The translations under genes were made by a program, and so were the position numbers. DNA of 64,000 bases, from assembly GCA_009668015.1 (NCBI GenBank), contig WJYB01000013.1, forward strand, positions 45,937-109,936, given 5' to 3'. Below are positions 57,682 through 64,000 of the stretch, in pieces; position 1 is the first letter of the stretch, and every line of letters begins with the position of its first letter. This DNA comes from Enterobacteriaceae bacterium RIT714. Lineage in GTDB: Bacteria > Pseudomonadota > Gammaproteobacteria > Enterobacterales > Enterobacteriaceae. The notes under the pieces were generated by a model. That model saw nothing but the letters and a program-made list of their open reading frames with translations. It did not search any database and had not been told where the DNA came from.

Positions 57682-59187
57682 ATGGACGCATTATTGCAAC
57701 TCAAAGGGATCGATAAATCGTTCCCGGGCGTAAAAGCCCTCTCCGGTGCAGCGTTAAACGTTTACTCCGGGCGCGTTATGGCGCTGGTGGGCGAAAACGG
57801 CGCCGGTAAATCCACGATGATGAAAGTGCTGACCGGTATCTATGCACGTGATGCTGGTTCGCTGCTCTGGCTGGGGAAAGAAACTACCTTCACCGGACCT
57901 AAATCCTCTCAGGAGGCCGGGATCGGCATTATCCATCAGGAATTGAATCTGATCCCGCAGCTTTCCATCGCGGAAAACATCTTCCTGGGCCGTGAATTCG
58001 TTAACCGTTTTGGCAAAATCGACTGGAAACAGATGTATGCCGAGGCGGACAAACTGCTGGTGAAGCTCAATTTGCGCTTCAAGAGCGATCGTCTGGTGGG
58101 CGACTTGTCTATCGGCGATCAGCAGATGGTCGAAATCGCCAAAGTGCTGAGCTTTGAGTCGAAAGTCATCATTATGGATGAACCGACCGACGCCCTGACT
58201 GATACCGAAACGGAATCCCTGTTCCGCGTGATCCGCGAGCTGAAATCCCAGGGACGCGGGATCGTCTATATTTCCCACCGCATGAAAGAGATCTTCGAGA
58301 TTTGCGATGACGTGACGGTTTTCCGCGACGGGCAATTCATTGCCGAGCGCGAAGTCTCCTCGCTGACCGAAGATTCGCTGATTGAGATGATGGTGGGGCG
58401 TAAGCTGGAAGAACAATATCCGCGTCTCAACAAAGCGCCGGGTGAGATCCGCCTGAAAGTCGACAATCTGTGTGGACCGGGCGTAAACGATGTCACCTTC
58501 ACTCTGCGTCAGGGCGAAATCCTGGGTGTCGCCGGGCTGATGGGGGCCGGGCGCACTGAGCTGATGAAAGTCCTCTACGGCGCACTGCCGCGCACCAGCG
58601 GTTACGTCACTCTCGACGGACATGAAGTGGTTACCCGTTCTCCACAGGATGGGCTGGCGAATGGCATTGTTTATATCTCCGAAGACCGTAAACGCGACGG
58701 CTTAGTGCTGGGCATGTCGGTTAAAGAGAATATGTCACTCACCGCTCTGCGCTATTTCAGCCGCAGCGGCGGCGGCTTAAAACATAAAGATGAACAGCAG
58801 GCGGTGAGTGATTTTATCCGTCTGTTTAATGTGAAAACGCCATCAATGGAACAGGCTATCGGCCTGCTGTCGGGGGGGAATCAGCAGAAAGTGGCGATTG
58901 CCCGTGGTCTGATGACGCGCCCAAAAGTGCTTATCCTCGATGAACCAACTCGTGGCGTTGACGTTGGTGCAAAGAAAGAGATTTATCAGCTCATCAACCA
59001 GTTCAAGGCTGACGGTCTGAGCATCATTCTGGTCTCATCCGAGATGCCAGAAGTGTTAGGTATGAGCGATCGCATTATGGTTATGCATGAAGGGCATCTC
59101 GGCGGTGAATTCACTCGCGAGCAGGCCACCCAGGAAGTTCTGATGGCTGCCGCTGTGGGCAAGCTTAATCGCGTGAATCAGGAGTAA
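57682..59187 (+). CDS. rbsA: RbsA, ribose ABC transporter ATPase
   Basis: Fused double ATPase of 501 aa. The N-terminal half has Walker [10 protein letters not shown], signature [13 protein letters not shown] and Walker [13 protein letters not shown]. The C-terminal half has a degenerate first motif (GLMGAGRTE) but an intact [14 protein letters not shown] and [11 protein letters not shown]. The ATG at 57682, seven bases after the rbsD stop, gives the family start [14 protein letters not shown]; the reading frame that begins inside rbsD is not used. Confidence 0.97.
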   Translation: MDALLQLKGIDKSFPGVKALSGAALNVYSGRVMALVGENGAGKSTMMKVLTGIYARDAGSLLWLGKETTFTGPKSSQEAGIGIIHQELNLIPQLSIAENIFLGREFVNRFGKIDWKQMYAEADKLLVKLNLRFKSDRLVGDLSIGDQQMVEIAKVLSFESKVIIMDEPTDALTDTETESLFRVIRELKSQGRGIVYISHRMKEIFEICDDVTVFRDGQFIAEREVSSLTEDSLIEMMVGRKLEEQYPRLNKAPGEIRLKVDNLCGPGVNDVTFTLRQGEILGVAGLMGAGRTELMKVLYGALPRTSGYVTLDGHEVVTRSPQDGLANGIVYISEDRKRDGLVLGMSVKENMSLTALRYFSRSGGGLKHKDEQQAVSDFIRLFNVKTPSMEQAIGLLSGGNQQKVAIARGLMTRPKVLILDEPTRGVDVGAKKEIYQLINQFKADGLSIILVSSEMPEVLGMSDRIMVMHEGHLGGEFTREQATQEVLMAAAVGKLNRVNQE

Positions 59188-59191
59188 GAAG

Positions 59192-60157
59192 ATGACTACC
59201 CAGGCTGTTTCTGGTCGCCGCTATTTCACTAAGGCATGGCTGTTAGAACAAAAATCGCTGATCGCCCTGCTGGTGCTGATCGCGATTGTGTCTACCATGA
59301 GCCCGAACTTTTTTACCGTCAATAACCTGTTCAATATCCTTCAGCAAACGTCCGTCAACGCCATTATGGCGGTGGGGATGACGCTGGTGATCCTGACGTC
59401 GGGAATCGATCTGTCCGTCGGTTCCCTGCTGGCGCTCACCGGCGCGGTGGCGGCTTCGATTGTAGGGATAGAAGTCAATGCGCTGGTGGCCATTGCCGCC
59501 GCCCTGGCATTAGGGGCGGCCATTGGCGCTGTTACCGGGATGATTGTGGCGAAAGGTCGGGTACAGGCGTTTATTGCTACTTTGGTTATGATGCTGCTGC
59601 TGCGCGGTGTCACGATGGTGTACACCAACGGAAGCCCCGTCAATACTGGCTTTACCGACAATGCCGATCTGTTTGGCTGGTTTGGTATCGGCCGCCCTCT
59701 GGGCATTCCGACGCCGGTGTGGATTATGGGAATTGTTTTCCTGGCTGCGTGGTACATGCTGCATCACACGCGTCTGGGTCGTTATATTTATGCGCTGGGC
59801 GGTAACGAAGCGGCGACGCGTCTTTCTGGCATCAGTGTGAATAAAGTCAAAATTATCGTGTATTCCCTGTGTGGTCTGCTGGCATCGCTGGCGGGTATTA
59901 TCGAAGTGGCGCGTCTCTCCTCTGCGCAACCCACGGCGGGTACAGGGTATGAGCTGGATGCGATTGCGGCGGTCGTGCTGGGTGGTACAAGCCTTGCCGG
60001 CGGTAAAGGCCGCATTGTCGGGACGTTGATTGGCGCACTGATTCTCGGCTTCCTGAATAATGGATTGAATTTATTAGGTGTTTCCTCCTATTACCAGATG
60101 ATCGTCAAAGCGGTGGTCATTTTGCTGGCGGTTCTGGTAGACAACAAAAAACAGTAA
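59192..60157 (+). CDS. rbsC: RbsC, ribose ABC transporter permease
   Basis: Inner-membrane permease, 321 aa, about ten hydrophobic segments, dimeric with RbsA. Family segments are NLFNILQQTSVNAIMAVGMT, ILTSGIDLSVGSLLALTGA and GGNEAATRLSGISVNKVK, the last being the ATPase-contact loop. It starts four bases after rbsA. Confidence 0.97.
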   Translation: MTTQAVSGRRYFTKAWLLEQKSLIALLVLIAIVSTMSPNFFTVNNLFNILQQTSVNAIMAVGMTLVILTSGIDLSVGSLLALTGAVAASIVGIEVNALVAIAAALALGAAIGAVTGMIVAKGRVQAFIATLVMMLLLRGVTMVYTNGSPVNTGFTDNADLFGWFGIGRPLGIPTPVWIMGIVFLAAWYMLHHTRLGRYIYALGGNEAATRLSGISVNKVKIIVYSLCGLLASLAGIIEVARLSSAQPTAGTGYELDAIAAVVLGGTSLAGGKGRIVGTLIGALILGFLNNGLNLLGVSSYYQMIVKAVVILLAVLVDNKKQ

Positions 60158-60184
60158 CTGACGACACTACAGGACATCTCTGAT

Positions 60185-61075
60185 ATGAACATGAAAAAAC
60201 TGGCTACTCTGGTTTCTGCTGTGGCGCTGAGCGCAACGGTGAGTGCTAACGCAATGGCGAAAGATACCATCGCGCTGGTGATCTCTACGCTGAATAACCC
60301 GTTCTTCGTCTCCCTGAAAGATGGTGCGCAGAAAGAAGCAGACAAACTGGGCTATAACCTGGTGGTACTGGATTCACAGAACAACCCGGCGAAAGAGCTG
60401 GCCAACGTTCAGGACTTGACCGTTCGTGGCACCAAAATCCTGCTGATCAACCCAACCGACTCTGATGCGGTAGGTAATGCCGTGAAGATGGCAAACCAGG
60501 CGAAAATCCCTGTGATCACGCTTGACCGTGTTGCATCTAAAGGTGAAGTCGTCAGCCACATTGCGTCTGATAACGTGCTGGGCGGTAAAATTGCAGGTAA
60601 CTACATCGCGAAGAAAGCCGGTGAAGGCGCGAAAGTTATTGAGCTGCAGGGCATCGCCGGTACTTCCGCAGCGCGTGAGCGTGGCGAAGGTTTCCAGCAA
60701 GCTGTGGCAGCGCACAAATTTAATGTCCTGGCCAGCCAGCCCGCTGATTTCGACCGCACCAAAGGGCTGAACGTCATGCAGAACTTGCTGACGGCTCATC
60801 CGGACGTGCAGGCCGTGTTCGCACAAAACGATGAAATGGCTTTGGGTGCGCTGCGTGCGCTGCAAACGGCCGGTAAATCTGATGTGATGGTTGTCGGATT
60901 TGACGGTACGCCAGATGGTGAGAAAGCGGTTAATGATGGCAAACTGGCTGCGACTATCGCTCAGCTTCCAGAGCAGATTGGCGCAACAGGCGTTCAGACT
61001 GCGGATAAAGTGCTGAAGGGTGAAAAGGTCCAGGCTAAATATCCGGTTGACCTGAAGCTGGTCATTAAGCAGTAA
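60185..61075 (+). CDS. rbsB: RbsB, periplasmic ribose-binding protein
   Basis: Periplasmic receptor for ribose uptake and Trg-mediated chemotaxis, 296 aa with a 25-residue signal peptide ending SANAMA before KDTIAL. Ligand segments [41 protein letters not shown] and GFDGTPDG are intact. It is followed by two stem-loops before rbsK. Confidence 0.98.
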   Translation: MNMKKLATLVSAVALSATVSANAMAKDTIALVISTLNNPFFVSLKDGAQKEADKLGYNLVVLDSQNNPAKELANVQDLTVRGTKILLINPTDSDAVGNAVKMANQAKIPVITLDRVASKGEVVSHIASDNVLGGKIAGNYIAKKAGEGAKVIELQGIAGTSAARERGEGFQQAVAAHKFNVLASQPADFDRTKGLNVMQNLLTAHPDVQAVFAQNDEMALGALRALQTAGKSDVMVVGFDGTPDGEKAVNDGKLAATIAQLPEQIGATGVQTADKVLKGEKVQAKYPVDLKLVIKQ

Positions 61076-61084
61076 TAGGCGATT

Positions 61085-61160
61085 CAGGCCGTCAACGGCG
61101 GCCTGAGGGACAACAAATAAAGAAAAGTGTGGCATACGCCACCGGATAAAACCGGTGGCG
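61085..61160 (+). promoter_or_regulatory. Two stem-loops between rbsB and rbsK
   Basis: CAGGCCG / CGGCCTG (61085-61105) and a 9-bp perfect stem CGCCACCGG / CCGGTGGCG (61137-61160). Neither has a T-run. They probably stabilise the abundant rbsB message and reduce rbsK-rbsR expression. In E. coli an Hfq-binding RNA, RbsZ, comes from this region; whether it exists here cannot be judged. Confidence 0.6.
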
Positions 61161-61182
61161 CTCTCTGATGGACACCTCATAC

Positions 61183-62112
61183 ATGAAAACCGCAGGCAAC
61201 CTCGTCGTCCTTGGCAGTATTAATGCCGATCACATTCTTAACCTTGATTCTTTCCCTACCCCTGGTGAAACCGTTACCGGTCATCACTATCAGGTCGCTT
61301 TCGGTGGCAAAGGCGCAAACCAGGCGGTTGCTGCTGGTCGAAGCGGGGCACATATTGCCTTTATTGCCTGCACGGGGGATGACGATACGGGGGAACGCGT
61401 TCGTAAGCAGCTCGCAAGCGACAATATTGATACCGCGCCCGTGAGCGTGGTTGAGGGAGAATCAACCGGCGTAGCGCTGATTTTCGTTAACGCTGAAGGT
61501 GAGAATGTTATCGGTATTCACGCAGGGGCAAACGCGGCGTTGACCACGGAGCGTGTGAACGCTCAGCGCGATCTTATCGCTGATGCAGAAGCATTGCTGA
61601 TGCAGCTTGAATCCCCGGTCGAAAGCGTACTGGCAGCAGCAAAAATAGCGCATGAAAATCATACCACTGTCGTACTTAATCCTGCTCCGGCGCGTCTATT
61701 ATCAGACGAGTTGCTGGCGCTGGTGGACATCATTACACCCAACGAAACGGAAGCTGAAAAGCTGACGGGCATCAGTGTCGAAAATGATGAAGACGCAGCG
61801 CGTGCGGCTAAAGCTCTGCATGATAAAGGTATCGGCACTGTCATTATTACGCTCGGTAGCCGCGGTGTATGGGCAAGCGTTGATGGCGATGGCCGCCGCG
61901 TTCCAGGTTTTAAAGTTAAAGCGATTGATACCATTGCGGCGGGAGATACCTTTAACGGCGCGCTGGTTACGGCGCTGCTGGAAGGAACGTCTCTGGATGA
62001 CTCCATCCGTTTTGCGCATGCAGCCGCTGCTATTGCGGTGACGCGCAAAGGGGCCCAACCTTCCGTTCCTTGGCGCAAAGAGATAGATGAATTTTTGAGT
62101 CAGCAGAGGTAA
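61183..62112 (+). CDS. rbsK: RbsK, ribokinase
   Basis: Phosphorylates D-ribose to ribose 5-phosphate. PfkB-family kinase of 309 aa with GGKGANQAVAAGRSG (residues about 40-55), the substrate-lid strands NVIGIHAGAN, and the anion-hole/catalytic motif DTIAAGDTFNGAL. The ATG at 61183 gives the E. coli length; an ATG five codons earlier (61168) is also possible, and neither has a strong Shine-Dalgarno. It is three bases from rbsR. Confidence 0.95.
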   Translation: MKTAGNLVVLGSINADHILNLDSFPTPGETVTGHHYQVAFGGKGANQAVAAGRSGAHIAFIACTGDDDTGERVRKQLASDNIDTAPVSVVEGESTGVALIFVNAEGENVIGIHAGANAALTTERVNAQRDLIADAEALLMQLESPVESVLAAAKIAHENHTTVVLNPAPARLLSDELLALVDIITPNETEAEKLTGISVENDEDAARAAKALHDKGIGTVIITLGSRGVWASVDGDGRRVPGFKVKAIDTIAAGDTFNGALVTALLEGTSLDDSIRFAHAAAAIAVTRKGAQPSVPWRKEIDEFLSQQR

Positions 62113-62115
62113 CGC

Positions 62116-63126
62116 TTGGCCACAATGAAAGATGTCGCCCGCATGGCGGGCGTTTCTACCTCAACGGTCTCCCACGTTATCAATAACGATCGCTTTGTCA
62201 GCGAGGCGATTCGGGAGAAAGTGGAAGCCGCAATTAAAGACCTCAATTATGCGCCTTCGGCATTAGCGCGCAGCCTTAAGCTTAATCAAACGCATACTAT
62301 TGGTATGCTGATTACAGCCAGTACCAATCCTTTCTATTCTGAATTAGTGCGCGGTGTGGAACGCAGCTGTTTTGAGCGTGGTTACAGCCTGGTGCTGTGT
62401 AATACCGAAGGCGATGAGCAGCGAATGAATCGTAATCTCGAAACCTTAATGCAAAAACGGGTCGATGGGTTGTTGTTGCTATGCACTGAAACGCATCAGC
62501 CATCGAAAGAGATCATGCAGCGCTATCCTTCGGTTCCAACAGTGATGATGGACTGGGCGCCCTTCGACGGGACCAGCGATCTGATTCAGGATAATTCATT
62601 GCTGGGTGGCGATATGGCTACGCAGTATCTGATTGATAAAGGTTATAGCCGTATCGCCTGTATTACAGGCCCGCTGGATAAAACGCCGGCGCGTCTGCGG
62701 CTGGAAGGCTATCTCGCGGCCATGGATCGGGCGAGTTTGCCGGTTCCTGAGGGTTACCGCATTACAGGCGATTTTGAATTTAACGGCGGTTTTGAAGCGA
62801 TGCAAAAACTGCTGGCACAAAAGCTGCGCCCGCAGGCAGTGTTTATTGGTAACGATGCGATGGCATTTGGTGCTTATCAGGCGTTATACCAGGCGGGATT
62901 AAGCGTCCCACACGATATGGCGGTTATTGGTTACGACGATATCGAACTGGCTCGTTACATGACGCCGCCGCTTACAACTATTCACCAACCGAAAGACGAA
63001 CTGGGCGAGCTGGCGATCGATGTACTGATTCATCGCATGGCGCAGCCCACACTTCAGCAGCAGCGGTTGCAGCTTACCCCTGTTCTGATGGAGCGGGGTT
63101 CTGTTTCGGCGGGTGGCGATTGTTAG
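62116..63126 (+). CDS. rbsR: RbsR, LacI-family ribose repressor
   Basis: Repressor of rbs (and of purine nucleotide genes in E. coli), 336 aa. The LacI helix-turn-helix is [20 protein letters not shown]; the periplasmic-binding-like core starts near residue 60. The first codon is probably TTG at 62116: GAGGT lies six bases before it and E. coli RbsR begins MATMKDVA at this point with ATG. An ATG three codons later (62125) is the alternative but has poor spacing. Operators are at 57145-57240. Confidence 0.93.
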   Translation: MATMKDVARMAGVSTSTVSHVINNDRFVSEAIREKVEAAIKDLNYAPSALARSLKLNQTHTIGMLITASTNPFYSELVRGVERSCFERGYSLVLCNTEGDEQRMNRNLETLMQKRVDGLLLLCTETHQPSKEIMQRYPSVPTVMMDWAPFDGTSDLIQDNSLLGGDMATQYLIDKGYSRIACITGPLDKTPARLRLEGYLAAMDRASLPVPEGYRITGDFEFNGGFEAMQKLLAQKLRPQAVFIGNDAMAFGAYQALYQAGLSVPHDMAVIGYDDIELARYMTPPLTTIHQPKDELGELAIDVLIHRMAQPTLQQQRLQLTPVLMERGSVSAGGDC

Positions 63127-63141
63127 GCAGGTTGTGGTTCT

Positions 63142-63843
63142 TTATTGTCCTGTTGAATGGGGTGCTGCCAGTAAATCCTGGCACGCCTGTAATGCACGTT
63201 GCCCGTCGCTATCCTGAATTGCATCCACAATGGCTTGATGCTGATCCAGCTTCACCACGTCATTCTGGGTAATAGAAGCAAAGTAGTTGTGGTACACCGA
63301 GCGGAACAGAGAGGCAAAGGATATAAGGAAGGGATTTCCACTCATATAATAGATGTGTTCATGCCAGGACATATCGACTTCAATCCAGCGCTGGCGATTG
63401 AAGTGCTGTTTCAGAAAGATCATCTCTTCCATTAACGTGTTCAGCTGTGCTTTTTGTTCCGCGCTACCTTGGTGGGCTGCCAGCAAACATGCCTGAGGTT
63501 CAAGACTGCTGCGCATTATCAGAAAATGCTCGATGACCTGGTGGAAGTTTTCTTCCGTCATCCACCAGGTGAGTAATTCTTGATCGAGGAAGTTCCAGTT
63601 GCTTTGGGGCATAACGCGCGTACCGATTCGTGGCCGCGGCAGCACCATTCCTTTTGCCGTTAAGGTTTTTACTGCTTCACGGACTGCGGTACGGCTTACT
63701 CCAAACTGCTCACCCAGTTCCATTTCACCTGGCAAAATGCTTCCAGGAACATATTTTCCTGCAAGAATCCGCTGAGCCAGCTTTTCTGCCAGCATATAAG
63801 AAAGGTTTTTTTGTGCTGCAAGCTGCTGTGCGCTTAATGGCAT
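63142..63843 (-). CDS. yieP: YieP, GntR/FCD-family regulator
   Basis: DNA-binding regulator of 233 aa similar to E. coli YieP, a poorly characterised regulator. The GntR winged HTH is at residues about 10-80 (ILPGEMELGEQFGVSRTAVR), then LPRPRIGTRVMPQSNWNFLD and an FCD domain with EVDMSWHEHIYYMSGNPF. The ATG at 63843 gives MPLSAQQLAAQK; the frame continues upstream but unlike the family. It converges with rbsR across 15 bases; E. coli hsrA, which lies between them, is missing. Confidence 0.92.
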   Translation of the reverse strand: MPLSAQQLAAQKNLSYMLAEKLAQRILAGKYVPGSILPGEMELGEQFGVSRTAVREAVKTLTAKGMVLPRPRIGTRVMPQSNWNFLDQELLTWWMTEENFHQVIEHFLIMRSSLEPQACLLAAHQGSAEQKAQLNTLMEEMIFLKQHFNRQRWIEVDMSWHEHIYYMSGNPFLISFASLFRSVYHNYFASITQNDVVKLDQHQAIVDAIQDSDGQRALQACQDLLAAPHSTGQ

Positions 63844-64000
63844 CGCTCTTATTCCTTCATTGTTCATGCTATTAAGTATGCCATCAGGAGTGCGATTGTG
63901 GCTGTATAAACAGCAAATAGAACAATTTATGGCTTGTAAACAGCGGTTTTGGTGAAAAAAAACACGGTTAGAAACTTTTTTTAGATTTCCTCTTGTCACA
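63844..64000. other. Region upstream of yieP to the window edge
   Basis: No gene seen. In E. coli an rRNA operon (rrnC) begins beyond yieP, so these bases may be its far upstream part; no rRNA promoter is visible inside the window. Confidence 0.3.

Noticed and set aside
57754..58623. Minus-strand open frame of 289 codons opposite rbsA, and a similar one at 60374-61180 opposite rbsB
   Set aside because: Complete overlap with conserved rbs genes and no independent signals; codon-bias shadows.
63844..64000. Start of an rRNA operon promoter at the right edge
   Set aside because: Expected from E. coli gene order, but no P1-like -35/-10 pair or FIS-site pattern is evident before the window ends.

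Overview
The window is an enterobacterial chromosome segment around the replication origin. Almost every gene matches the order and length of its Escherichia coli counterpart, from yidQ through dgo, gyrB-recF-dnaN-dnaA, rpmH-rnpA-yidD-yidC-mnmE, pst, glm, atp, rsmG-mnmG, oriC, mioC-asnC-asnA, ravA-viaA and kup to rbs-yieP. Several E. coli genes are absent: yidX, yidB, tnaCAB, the genes E. coli carries between yieH and phoU, and hsrA. Sequence divergence, ERIC-type elements, and a pectate-lyase gene and a lipase effector locus where E. coli has neither suggest Enterobacter (cloacae complex) or a close relative. This genus call comes from reading alone, with no database search.

Layout. 1-7.5 kb: lipoprotein YidQ, YidR and the D-galactonate operon dgoRKADT with its DgoR operators, then the HAD phosphatase YidA. 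7.6-14 kb: the leftward dnaA-dnaN-recF-gyrB cluster, with an ERIC-like element between dnaN and recF. 14.1-18.2 kb: the rightward rpmH-rnpA-yidD-yidC operon and mnmE. 18.4-22.4 kb: an accessory island holding an unrecognised secreted protein and the remains of a Tn3-family transposon. The remnant has one terminal inverted repeat, a bla-type terminator, and tnpR and tnpA fragments. Its cargo is a class-3 lipase effector (Tle-like) with a lipoprotein immunity candidate (Tli-like). 22.4-28.3 kb: mdtL, yidZ, yieE, chrR, adeP and yieH. 28.4-33 kb: pstSCAB-phoU with tandem Pho boxes. 33.2-36.7 kb: glmUS. 37-39.4 kb: a PL9 pectate lyase with two KdgR-like boxes, and a 23-codon small ORF whose upstream region carries two perfect CRP palindromes. 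39.4-46.4 kb: the complete atpIBEFHAGDC operon. 46.9-51 kb: rsmG, mnmG, oriC, mioC and asnC. 51-57 kb: asnA, viaA, ravA and kup. 57.1-63.1 kb: rbsDACBKR with two RbsR operators, then yieP.

How the genes work together. Both the replication initiator (dnaA) and the origin are present, along with the clamp, gyrase and RecF. Carbon scavenging systems (galactonate, ribose, polygalacturonate) each sit under a local repressor or its operator. Phosphate uptake, amino-sugar synthesis and ATP synthase form the conserved core. The Tn3 remnant carrying an effector-immunity pair is the least expected part; the small CRP-flanked ORF is second.
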